Positions 1-11,016 of a DNA stretch of 64,000 nucleotides are shown one piece after another. Numbering within the stretch: the stretch's first letter is position 1; every line of letters begins with the position of its first letter. Under the pieces are notes generated by a model that did no database searches, was not told where the DNA came from, and saw nothing but the letters and a program-made list of their open reading frames with translations. Source of the stretch: Castor canadensis (taxonomy: Eukaryota; Chordata; Mammalia; Rodentia; Castoridae); assembly GCF_047511655.1 (NCBI RefSeq), contig NC_133395.1, positions 148,479,818 to 148,543,817 of the forward strand, read 5' to 3'. Position numbers and translations under genes: made by a program.

Positions 1-82
1 AAAGGGCTGGAGATGTGGCTCAAGAGGTAGAGCCTAGGAAGGATGAGGCCCTGAGTTTAACCTCCAGTTTAAGTATAATAAA
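1..82 (+). repeat. tRNA-derived ID-like SINE
   Basis: GGGCTGGAGATGTGGCTCAA begins a degraded A box; GAGGCCCTGAGTTTAACC is the B-box region. Confidence 0.75.
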
Positions 83-362
83 TTGCTAAGGAAACAACAT
101 GGAATCATATAAAATGCTCAATTAAAACCACAGGAGACAGAGTAAGAGTGGAATTAAAAAAATAAAGAAGGAGGAACATGAATAGAAAATAGTGACAAAT
201 GTGGTAGACACTAATTTAACTATAGCAATGATAGCCTTAAGCAGCAGTGGTCTAAGTATACCAATGGGGAAAAAAAAAAAGACTGTGAGAGCAGGTAAAA
301 ACAAATAAACAACCCAAAACTCCAAGACCCAACTATATGTTGCCTAGAAGAAACTCAATTTA

Positions 363-448
363 TTTACTTATTTTTGCAGTGCTGGGGATTGAATTCAGGG
401 CCTCAAGCATGATAGGCACTCTACCAGTGAGCTACACCCTCAGCCCAG
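363..448 (-). repeat. tRNA-derived ID-like SINE
   Basis: Reverse-complement ID pattern: GGGGATTGAATTCAGGGCC, then CTACCAGTGAGCTACACCCT. Confidence 0.8.
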
Positions 449-903
449 AATATAATACACAAAAAAATATAAACACAAAAAGGGTGCAAAGAGGTATACC
501 ATGCTATAATTAATAAAAAAAAGAATGCCTGAGTATCTCTATTTACTCCAGAAGCAGCTGATTTCAGAACAACAGTCATTATCAGGAATAAAAAAGGACA
601 TTACCTACATAATACTCTCCAAGAAGTCTTAACAATCCTTAATGTGTATATTCCTAACTAATAGATAAGTGCAAGAAGAAGTAGATGAGTCTCATTGTAG
701 TTGAAGTCTTCAACACCTTTCTATTAGTAATTGACAGATCTACCAGGCAGAAAGTTACCAAAGGTGCCATTGAGCTCAATAATACTGAGTAGCTAGATTT
801 GATCAACATGAGTAGAATACTGCAGCTAACAGCAGAACACACATTATTCTCAAACTCACATGGAACATTCACCAAGACTACATTCTGGGTTATAAAACAC
901 ACC
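449..903. other. No gene or named repeat recognised
   Basis: AT-rich sequence with short unrelated open frames on both strands. The earlier part has an L1-like style but no motif I can place. Confidence 0.4.
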
Positions 904-1048
904 TTGAAGCCAGGTGTAGTGGTACATGCTTATAATCCTAGCACTCAGGAGACTGAGGCAGGAAGATCTCAAGTTCAAGTCTAGCCTGGGCCACATAGCA
1001 AGTTTGAGGCCAGCCTCAGCTACATAGATCTTGTCTCAAAAAAACAAA
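904..1048 (+). repeat. B1-like SINE
   Basis: GCCAGGTGTAGTGGTACATG begins the 7SL-like head; it ends in TTGTCTCAAAAAAAC. The central AGTTTGAGGCCAGCCT segment is partly repeated. Confidence 0.85.
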
Positions 1049-2224
1049 CTAAAACAAAAACACTGTGTAAAGTGTAAAAGAATATAAATCATACAAACTG
1101 AGTTCTCAGACCACTAAGGAATTAAACTAGAAATTGTTAACAGAATGATAACCACAAAGTCTCCAAATACTTGGAGACTAAACAACATACTTTAAAATAA
1201 CACATGGTTGAAGAAGTTTTAAAATATTTTGGATATACAAAAAACTCTTAAAAGTAAAAAAATAAGAAAGAGAACAGCTTTATTAAAACATGTACAAGAC
1301 TTCTTCACCAAAGATGTGGATGGGTGAGCCAACATGTAAGATTACAAGCATTTGACTCTGCGAATGAGAAAAGCCGGGGTAACAAAGGAGAGACTATGTT
1401 CTGAAGATAAAGAGGAGGAACACTGGGAATCAAGAAAGAGGTAACATGACAGCTGAAAAGCAACAGAGAAAAGAGAAAACAGTCCACAACTCCAATCCTG
1501 GCACCCCTGGGTGAGGGTAAGCTGAGATGTCCCTGGCAACAGACTGGCAATTCTAACTGCAGGATAAGCCCACACCTCCTTAAACCTTAAACTCAGTGTG
1601 GGGTTTGGTATGACTGCTCCTGCATGGCAGGCTAGTTTCAGAGAAGAATGTTGCTCCTATTGTCTCTGAGTTATAGTAAGGCACTATCTTGAGAGAGGGT
1701 CTATTGTTTGAGACTGAGCTTCTCTGAGTATCACTGTAGAAACAGAACACTGAGCCCATCTGTGGTGAAATGTTGACCTTCAGAACCTGCCTCCAGGCTA
1801 TATGTGTTTGCTGCTAGATGGGACCAAGAGCTCTGAGACCAGGATCCTCATATCACAATTTCTTCCAGCCTTCTCCTGGTGATCTACTTGATAGGGTCTG
1901 AAAGCAGTGAGTCTGACAACCTGAGTCCTGCAGTCTACCCCCACTCCAGCCCAGAACTCGGTATTCTGTTTGCTTCCCTTGCTCTCTGAGGCATTCTAGA
2001 GATACTACAGGCTTGGATGCTTGCTGCTCCTGAAGTCACAAACTGGGGGAGGAGGAAGCTTGTGAGGTAAGTAGAATCTACCCAGCCAATAGGCTTCAAA
2101 GTGGCTTGCAGTACACAAACAAGGGAAGCTTCTAAAGTGAAAGTCCAAAAATGGACTTACCTCACATTCACCCCATATACAGCAACAACCTTTACACTAG
2201 GAACTACAAGGGACTCCAGCTAGT
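1049..2224. other. No gene or named repeat recognised
   Basis: The first ~200 bases are AT-rich and L1-like; 1300-2220 is mixed-composition unique-looking sequence. Two overlapping 77-81 residue minus-strand frames at 1305-1575 show no coding character. Confidence 0.4.
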
Positions 2225-2305
2225 TTTCCTTAGAGAGGTGCTGGGCATCAGGTCTGGTACTCTGAACATATAGATGAATGACTATTGAGCTATACCCCCA
2301 GTGCA
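2225..2305 (-). repeat. Degraded ID-like SINE
   Basis: GGTGCTGGGCATCAGGTCTG followed by TGAGCTATACCCCCAGTG gives the reverse ID pattern, heavily mutated. Confidence 0.6.
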
Positions 2306-2389
2306 GTGTGAGAAACTGCACCTCAAACTAGCCACTACACAGTCCTTCCTGAACATTGAGAATACTTCAACTCAAAGACTAGAGATGAT

Positions 2390-5265
2390 TAAAACTTCCA
2401 ATCAACAACTTGGCCTCAAATGTACAAATCCCAATGAAAAAAACATAAGAAATATGAAAGGAATAAGGTAATATGACTACTCAAAACATCAACAACTTAA
2501 TTATGGACACTATTTTTGGTGAAGTGGATGTGAGCCCTGACAATTCAAAACAATGATTATAAAATGATCTCTGAAATTAAACAGGACACAAGTGCCTGAA
2601 TGAATTCCAAGAGAATACAGATAAACAGCTGAATGAAATAAGAAAAACAATGCAGGATATAGAAGAGGAATTTAAAAAAGACATAGAAACCCTGAAAAAT
2701 AAAGTTGAAATTCTGGAAATGAAGAAAAGCTCAGTGAGTCAAATAAAACTCAGCTGAAACCATCATCAACAGACTGGATCAATATAAGACAGAATATCAG
2801 GGCTTGAAGATAAGATAGATGAATTAGAACATTTAGATAAGAAGAAAAGAAAGTACAAAAGGAATATGCAAAACCTCTGGGATGCTCCTAAAAACCAAAC
2901 CTATAAATCATGGACAGAGAAGGAGAAGAGGTGCAAGCTAATCTTTTCAATCTTTTTAAAGTATATTCAATAAAATAATAGTAGAACATTTCCAAAATCT
3001 TGAGGAGATAGTTATCCAGATACAGGAGGCTTTTAGGATACCAAACAGATAAGAGCAGAAAAGAACCTCTCCATGGATATTATAGTTAAAACAGTAAGTA
3101 TACAGAATAAGAAAAGAATATTGGAAGCTGCAAGAGAGAAGTGTCAAGTCACATATAGGGGCAAATCCATTAGAATAAATAACAGATTTTTCAACAGAAA
3201 TTCTAAATGCAAGGAGGGCATGGAATGATGTCTTCTAAGCCTCAAAAGAAAGTAATTGCAAACATAGATTACTGCATTCAGCAAAGCTATCCTTTATAAT
3301 TGAAGGGGAAATGAAAACCTTCCACGATAAACAAAATTTAAGGAATTATTGGCCACTAAGCCAGCACTGCAGAAGATACTTAAAGGAATCCTACACATAG
3401 AAGAGGAAGATAAACACAACCATGAAAATATAGGAAAAAAACAAATCTCACTATATGATTAGGAAAGAGAATGATAATTAGGAAAGAACCAAAACTATAA
3501 AAACAACAAAATGGCAGGAATTACTATAAAACTTTCAATAATAACTCTGTTAATGGTTTCAATAGTCCAATCAAAAGACAAATATTGGTGGATTAGATCA
3601 AAAAACAAGGCCCAGCCATTTGTTGTCTACAAGAAACATACCTCACTGACAAATACAGGAATAATGTGAAAGAGAGTCTGAAAGCAAGCAGAAGTAGTTA
3701 TACTCACTCAGAAAAGACAAAGGTCATTTCATATGTATAAAGGGAACAATCCATCAATAACAACTATAAACAAATATGCACAGAACTTTGGTGTACCCAG
3801 TTTCTTAAAACAAACACTACTGGACATAAAGCACAGATAAATCCCCAACAATAATAGTGAGTGATGTTAACACCCTGCTTCACCAGTAGGTAGGCCATCT
3901 GAACCAAAAAAATCAACAAAGAAACTTCAGAATTAAATAGCACTATAGATCAAACAGAGTTAACAGACATCTACAGGATATTTCACCCAATGGCCACAGA
4001 ACGCACACTTCATAGCCCATGAAACTTTCTCTAGAATAGATCATATTTTAGGGTATAAAGCAAGTCTGACAAATGCAAGAGGAACTACAGAAAATGTCCA
4101 AACACATGGAGGCTGAACAATATACTTTTGAATGATATCATTCAAAAGAAATAAAAGGGGAAATAAAAAATCCCTAGAATGAAATGAAAATGAAAACACA
4201 ACTTGGCAGAACCTTTGGGTCACAGCAAAGCCAGTGTTAAAAGGAAAGTTTATAGCTGAGTACCTACACTAAAAATTCAGATCTCAGAATAATGATGTAC
4301 CTGAAGCTCTTAGAAAAACCAAACCCCAATTCAATAGATGGAAAGAAATAATAAAGATTGGGGCAGAATTGATTAAACGTAGACTAAAAGAACAGTACAA
4401 AGAATAGAAGAAACAGAGTTGGTTCTTTGAAAAGATAAACAAGATTGACAAACTCTTAGTGAAATTAACCAAAAGAAAGAGGGAAAAGACCAAAATTAAT
4501 AACATTAAATGTGAAAAAGAGGATTCACCAATACCCATAATAGTCAGAGGATAATTAGGGAGTTCTTTGAGAGCTCATAGTCTAATAAAGAAACGGATAA
4601 ATTTCTACAAAAAACATTTAACAAAATTCAATGTCCTGTCATGATAAAAGCCATGCAGAAACTATAAGGGATTACCTCAACGAAATAAAGGCTATCTATG
4701 ACAAACCTTTAGCCAACATTGTAGTAAATGGGAAAAAACAAAGCATTTCCTCTAAAATCAGGAATGAGACAGGGTGTCTACTCTCTCCTTCTTATTCAGT
4801 ATAATGCTTGGGTTCTTACAGCAATAAGGCAAGAAAAAGAGGATACAAATAGGAAAAGTTCAAATCTCTATTAGCAGATGATATGATCCTATACTTGAAA
4901 TACCCTAAAGACCCCATCAAAAAGCATTTAGATCTGATAAGCATTTTTGCCAAGGTAGCAGGATGCAAAAATCAACATACAAAAAATCAGCAGCTTTTCT
5001 ATATGCCACTTACAAACAGGCTGACAAAGAAATCAAGAAAACAATCCCATTCACAATAGCCTCAAAGATACCTACTAATAAATTTAACTGAGGAGGTAAA
5101 GGTGTCTACAATGAAAAGTATAAAACATTGAAGAAAGAAATGAAAGATGACACTAGATGGAAAGACCCCTCATGCTCATTTGGCAGAAGCAATATTGTGA
5201 AAATGGCTGTATTACTGAATGCAGTCTACAGGTTCAATGCAATCTCCATCAAGATTCCAACAGCG
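2390..5265 (+). mobile_element. Degenerate LINE-1 (ORF1-like to ORF2)
   Basis: Plus-strand L1 with many stops. From about 2590 there is ORF1-like coiled-coil coding sequence; 3130-3420 is the segment found before ORF2 in older L1s; 3600-4550 resembles the endonuclease and N-terminal RT region; 4750-5265 resembles RT (TGTCTACTCTCTCCTTCTTA). No intact frame remains. Confidence 0.85.
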
Positions 5266-5469
5266 GCATGTTGGATATGACTGAAGTACTTTACATGCAT
5301 GTATGAAAATATACTAATGAACCCTGTTAAAAAGTGTAAAAAATATAAAGGAGTCTGGAGGGGAATAAGAATAAAAAGGTAATAGAAAGGGTTAATTTGA
5401 TCAAAGCACATTGTATGTATGTATGGACATAACACAATGAACCTCCTTTAAGCAATTAATATTTGCTAA

Positions 5470-5875
5470 TAAAAAAGGAAAAGATGTATCAATGATAAGC
5501 AAGCACATTAAAGATGCTCAGATCATGTCATTAGGAAGTTACAAAGTTAGTTCACAAACCTACACTAGTGAATTGCAACTTAAAAAGAGGCATTTATTTA
5601 TTATTTACAATCTGCAGTGGTATAGATACTGCTGGACACCTATTAAAATGCCAAAATCCAAAATGCTAACAACTGTAAATACCGGCAAAGATGTGGAGCA
5701 GCAGGGACTCCTGCTCATTGCTGTTGGGAGTGCAAAACGGTGCAGCTAGCAGTGTTTAAAAATGAAATATAAATCATGACCAAGTGGAATTTATTCCAGG
5801 TATGCAAGGCCAGCTCAGTATTTAAGATAAATTAATGTAATTCATCACATCATATGGGATGAGGGCCTACCATGA
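5470..5875 (+). mobile_element. LINE-1 ORF2 fragments
   Basis: 5600-5750 resembles the late ORF2 region around the 'rack of mini-samples' motif (GGCAAAGATGTGGAGCAGCA). 5775-5870 resembles an earlier RT segment (GACCAAGTGGAATTTATTCC), so the pieces are rearranged. Confidence 0.7.
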
Positions 5876-8295
5876 TTTGATTATGTCTGTAAGAACTCTG
5901 TGTCAAGCTAAGGTCACACTCTGAGGAATCAGGGTTGGGATTTCAACATATCCTTTGAGGGAATCCAATTCAACCTATGGCAGCTCCCTGTTGTTATGTC
6001 CCAAAACATACTCGTGGGTTCTGGGGATTAGGACGTAGGCATCTTTGGAGGTAATTATTCTACCCAACATAGTGAGCACAGTTAATTTAGGTCTGTGTCT
6101 GATAATTCCAATATCTGTTTATATGTTTTGTTGTTTCTGCGGGTTCCCATTTATGGTATCTTGTTCAGTATATCTATTTCTCTTTGTGAACTTGACATTG
6201 TATTAGAAAAAACATACCTTGTAGAAGTAATTTGAGGCCCAGGATTTGTTATCTTTCTTCAAAGAGGATTTTTCTTCTGACAGGTATTGAGGTGTTAATA
6301 ATTCAGGACCTCCTTAATTTAACTTCAGTAATTTGCATTTTCTAGGCCATCCACTGCCTGATAAGGAGGGTTATACTCTGTTAGAAGGCTGCTTTACTTC
6401 TGCTCTATCTCTAGTAGCTCTGATACTCACCTTTGGCAGTCTCTATCCTTATGTTTTTATCTTTGGAACCAGAAACCATGTTCATCCTCTCAGAAGTCTA
6501 TTCTGAAACTGCAAGACACAGTATTAAATGCTAGACTCACATCTCTGGATTTCTTTCTTCTTAGGTCTTGGCTCAGGAATTTAATTTTTCTATGTCATTT
6601 ATGTCTTTCAATGACTTTTGGAAAAGATGGTGGCGATCTTTATTTTTTTTTTCCTGATTACTTTTCACAAGTCTTAACTGTCCTGCTATTGCTAGAAGTC
6701 TATTATCTTTTGAAAAGATAGACTAATATTTATGCAACTTAAGATTTATAAAAAATGGATTCACATGGTACAGAGAATTCTATCTACCCACACTGGCATC
6801 TCACCATGGCACTGTTTCCTTATTATTAGCAACTTGCAGTAGTATGATACAAGTTAGAATTAATGAACCAATACTGATACATTGTTGTTAAAGTCCATAG
6901 TTTACATGAGGCTTCCTTTGGTGCTCTGCATTCTATGAGTTTGACCAATGTAGAATGATCACCTGTAACATAGGGAGTAGTTTTCACACCCTAAAAATCC
7001 CTTATGTTCTGCCTACTGGACACTCCCTCTCCCCTAGCTCCTGGAACCCTCTGATCCTGTTCTTGTATCCATAGTTTTCCTTTTCCTGAGTGTCACATGA
7101 CTGGAAAAGCATATGGTGTCTGGGCATGTATTTCTTTGAGTTTATTCTTAATTGGAATCTGTAATTTATGTCTTTTGCCAAAATTAGATTTTCAGTCATT
7201 ATTTCTTCAAATATTTTTTCAATACCACATTTTTCTTCTTCTCTTTCTGGGACTCTGATGATATATATATGATATTCTTTGATACTGTCTCACAGGTTCC
7301 TAGAACTCTGTTTACTTTTTCTTTCTGTTCTCAGACTATGTATTTTCTATTCTGTCTTCAGGTTCACTTACTCTTTCCTCTGTCATCTCCATTTTGTTCT
7401 TAGGACCATTCAGTGAATTTTTAATTTAGCTATTATATTTTTCAGTTCTAAAGTTTCTGTTTGTTTCTTCATTGTACTTTCTATTTTCTGAGACAGGCTT
7501 TCTTTCTGGATATTTCTGTCAGTATTTGCTATTGCTTCCTGGAGCATGGCTGTAACAGAAGTTTGAAGTCTGGTAATTCCAACATCTGGGTCATGTTAGA
7601 CTCAGCATCTCCTGATTCTCTCTCCTGATGATCAGTCAGACTTCCTGGTTCTTTGTGTGTCAAGTAATTTTGGATTGTATCTCAGGCATTTTAAATATTG
7701 TGTTATGAGACTCTGGGTCTTGTCTAGCCCTTAGAGATTCTGATAATTTTTACTGTTTTACTTGATAGCATTCCTGGTTAGGGTCAAGCAGAGAATTCTC
7801 ATTCTTCTTCTGTGGACTGTCCAGTTCTAAAGATTTCACAATGGAATTCGGATCTGCTCTGTGTGTGCTGTTCTGGGCCAGCCTGGGACCTGGGTGGTGC
7901 TCTGCTCTGCATTTACTCTGGCAGGCTGCCATAAGAACAAACCCACGGCTCAAGGACAAGTCCATGCAATTATCATAGCTTTATGGATTTCCTTTTCCAG
8001 CATGTTCTCCAGCTCAGTCCCCTTCCTGGTCCTCTGGCTAGAAAGCTGCAGTGTGAGGTCCACTGTGACCATGTGCCCTGGTGGCCTCTGAGGACACAGG
8101 GCTGGAAGACAGAGAAGGAGCAGTGGGTTCTCCATAGTCTGTCAGAATTCCCCTCTTAAGAGTTTTAGGTGCCTCCCCAGTTGATGATGTTGTCACTAGA
8201 TGGTAGCTTCAAAACTTGAACTTTTCTAGGGCAGGCCAGAGGAGGACAACAGGGCAACAGGAGACATCCCCTACTCTCTCTGTCCCCCCCCAAGA
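5876..8295. repeat. Old L1-derived AT-rich sequence, no gene seen
   Basis: Most of this stretch resembles decayed L1 3'-end or untranslated sequence (for example TCTGATAATTCCAATATCTG near 6098 and TAATTCCAACATCTGGGTCA near 7573). No exon with plausible splice sites and coding character was recognised. Boundaries between fragments cannot be drawn by eye. Confidence 0.45.
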
Positions 8296-8363
8296 GACAT
8301 CTTCTACTCCTTGGAGTAAAAGATGTCCTAAATCTGTCCTAAATCCCATTTTTGGGATTTAGG
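8296..8363. repeat. Two adjacent inverted repeats
   Basis: 8296-8327 is a near-perfect 32-bp palindrome (arms GACATCTT / AAGATGTC and TACTCC / GGAGTA). 8338-8363 is a perfect hairpin with an 11-bp stem CCTAAATCCCA and a TTTT loop. They are 10 bases apart and neither belongs to a repeat family I recognise. Confidence 0.8.
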
Positions 8364-8579
8364 CTTCCTTTGAATCCAGTCTGAGACAAAAAGGAGAAAA
8401 CAAACCTAAGAAACTTTGTGTTTGTTGTACTTCAGGTTTGATGCTTCTCCAAGCTTCTCGCTGGCTTTTTTGCTCAGAGTCTTCAGGAGGCCGCCCCATG
8501 AGTTCTAGGCCGTAGTCACCGGAGAAGCAGGGTGGGCTGTGTTTACTTCATTGAACCAGACTGGCAGGCTTCTATTATG
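8364..8579. other. No feature recognised
   Basis: Short mixed-composition sequence between the palindromes and an L1 fragment. Confidence 0.4.
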
Positions 8580-8654
8580 CTATTTTTAATTGTTTTTATT
8601 ATCGATTTATAAATATACTTTTAATATTCTGGATATAAGTCCTTTGCAGATACT

Positions 8655-9078
8655 GTCTTAGTCAGGGCTGCTATAACAAAAATGCCATAAGTTGGGTGCC
8701 TCATAAATTACAGAAATTTACTTCTTGTAGTTCTGGAGTTGGGAAGTCCAAGGTCAAGTGCCAGCACACCCAGTGTCCTCCTGGATAACGCCTTCTCCCT
8801 ATGTTCTCACATGGCAGGAAGCTGAGCTGGCTCTCGGGCCTTTTATAAGGGGACTAACCCCAATCTTGACTGTGACTCCTCATAGCTTAAATGCCTCCCG
8901 AAGGTTCCACCTTCTACGACTGTCACATTGGGATTTGGCTTAACACGTGGCTCTGGTGGGGACCACAAGCATTCTGACCATGTGGACTGGAGTAGAGTTC
9001 AGGGATAGGGCACTTGCCTAGTATGTGCAAGGCCCTGGGTTTTATCCTAAGAACAAAACAGAAAACATTCAGGCCATA
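8655..9078. mobile_element. Ancient interspersed repeat, itself carrying a SINE
   Basis: Begins TGTCTTAGTCAGGGCTGCTA and ends ACATTCAGGCCATAGCA, a very common mammalian repeat whose family name I cannot assign with confidence. An ID-like SINE interrupts it at about 8983-9061. Confidence 0.75.
8983..9061 (+). repeat. ID-like SINE with a diverged target duplication
   Basis: ACTTGCCTAGTATGTGCAAG and GGCCCTGGGTTTTATCC mark the tRNA-like core. The flanks CAAGCATTCTGACCAT (left) and AAAACATTCAGGCCAT (right) look like a diverged target-site duplication. Confidence 0.75.
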
Positions 9079-9684
9079 GCACATATACGTATTATAAATA
9101 CTTTCTGCCAATCTGAGGCTTGCCTTTAATTTTTTTAACAGTGTCTTTGATGAAGTCTAATTTATCAACTTTTTCTACCATCCTTGATGATTTTGTGTCT
9201 TGTTAAATTTTTTTCTACCCTAAATTCAGGAGGACATTCGGCTTTGTTTCCTTCCAGAAGATCTATATTTTAGCTTTTATGTTTAGGTGTATTTTCCTGA
9301 CCATGAAAATCTTCTTTAATTTATTTCTGGAATGTTTTATAGTTGTCAGCTTTCCTTTAATTTCTATTGTGTTTTTATGCTAGTCTAAGTAGAAGTTTTT
9401 AAAATTGTATTTAAAACTAGTCTTTGCTAGTAAGTGGAAATACAATAGTGTTCTTCCTTGATGATCTTTTATTTTCTTAAACTTATTTTTTATGTTGGAT
9501 CATTCCAATCTCTTCTGCCTCTGTGTATCTGATTTTTTCTGGTGGCTCCTTTTCCTTAGGAGTTTTGTGATTTTTTTTTTAACTGTGATTTCATGTTCAA
9601 TAGTACTTTCATGATAGGAATTCTTTGAGGCCTTGGCTAAAAGTGAATTTCTCCAGAGATATTTTTTAATCTCTTCCAGGTAGC

Positions 9685-9772
9685 CAGGTACTGCCTTCCA
9701 TTGGTGGTGCTGGGGATAGAACCCAGGGCCTCAGGCATGCTAGGCAAGCACTTTCTTGCTAAGCCACATCCC
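9685..9772 (-). repeat. ID-like SINE
   Basis: GGTGCTGGGGATAGAACCCA and AGGCATGCTAGGCAAGCACT are the reverse complement of the ID core. Confidence 0.85.
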
Positions 9773-10111
9773 ACTGGGATTACCTTTGCTAAAAACCTGC
9801 TTATCTACTTTTCTGAACCAGCTTGGCATTGGAACTAGAAACACAAGTCTGAACAAGACACACAACCTATGTTCCTGGCACTTGCAGTCTGGGAGGAAGA
9901 AAATAATGATTAGCCATCATCAAACCTTGTCTTCTGTCAGCCGCATTCATGTACATGATGCACACATGCCTGCGATGACCTCGCAGTGTGCTCTTTCTTG
10001 TGGAGGACACTTAGGCTCTGGGGATGCAGGTAGCGAGCATGCTGAATGTGAGCACCCTGTGCTGGGCGTCTCCCTCCTGAGTGTGACTTGCTGTCATCTG
10101 CTCTCTCCTAG
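9773..10111. other. Intron sequence before the CFAP92 exon
   Basis: Unique-looking sequence that ends in a pyrimidine tract. A 165-residue open frame crossing into the exon is in a different frame from CFAP92 and is not coding. Confidence 0.5.
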
Positions 10112-11016
10112 AGGCTATGTGCACCTGTATACTGCAGGTACCAGTTTGATAAGACTCCAGTTCACAAGACCAAGGGGGAGCCCCATGGGACACATGTATA
10201 CTTCCAGGACATCAATGTCATCTTCCTTGGGGCCATGCACCTCAGTGACCTGAGGGAATACCTAGAGGGACCCCCCATGGTGGTGGAAGTCCATGACCGG
10301 GACCGCAAATCAGAAGAGTATTTCCGTAAGCCCACCCCATTTGGGGAGGACCCCCTGGATCCATACTTTAACCTCCAGGCTCTCATCTCTCTCAAAGAAA
10401 CAGAGAAGAACCCCTTTGAGTCCCAGAACAAGACTTGGGACCCCTATGGGGTTGCCCGGGTCAGTTTTGCTGACCTCCTCCTTGGCCACAAGTACTTGAA
10501 TCTGGCTGTCCCCATCCACAGCTGTGAGCCCAACTCTGCATGCCACAGCCAGGACACCAGGAACAAGAAGGCTGTGGGATTTCAGGACCCTACAGATGTC
10601 CTCCAGCTCAGCCCAATGCCCATGGGCAACTATCTGGAGGCTAACTCTCAGCTCAAGCTGAGAGTGGACATTGCGGTGCCCCTCGGTGCTGGGGCCAAAT
10701 CCCCTGATATAGACCTCGTGGGTACCCAGTTTGGCCGCATAATTTTTGTGTTTGATTCCAAGAAGCTGTTCCTCCTACGTAGCCTGCTGCAGGACATCAC
10801 TAGAATCAATGCAAAGGCCTTGGAACTGGATTCCTACCCCACCAAGAACATCCAACAGATCCTGTCAGCCTTCAAGATGAGGGTGAAGATTCAGGACCAG
10901 GAGGACCTGGACGTGCTCACTGGCTTCCACCTGGTGGATGGGAAGATCCACCTCTTCATTCTGGAAGGCTTGGCAGACCAAGGCTTGAGGCGGCTGTGGG
11001 AAAGTCACCAGAGCAG
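10112..11016 (+). CDS. CFAP92: CFAP92 large internal exon
   Basis: A 905-bp exon open throughout. The acceptor CTCTCCTAG at 10111 has a good pyrimidine tract; a second AG at 10136-10137 would start the exon at 10138 in the same frame. It encodes the [20 protein letters not shown] core followed by a region with evenly spaced beta-strand-like segments ([29 protein letters not shown]) that reads like a C2-type fold. Donor GTGAGT follows 11016; phase 2. Confidence 0.88.

Larger units (their letters stand above)
8580..9560 (-). mobile_element. LINE-1 fragment split by a later insertion
   Basis: 8580-8654 (ATATTCTGGATATAAGTCCT) and 9085-9250 (TTTGATGAAGTCTAATTTAT) are adjacent parts of the same minus-strand L1 3' region, interrupted by the element at 8655-9078. 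Sequence to ~9560 continues in L1 style. Confidence 0.7.

Noticed and set aside
9756-10253. A 165-residue plus-strand frame
   Set aside because: It runs through intron and into the CFAP92 exon in the wrong frame and crosses the splice acceptor.
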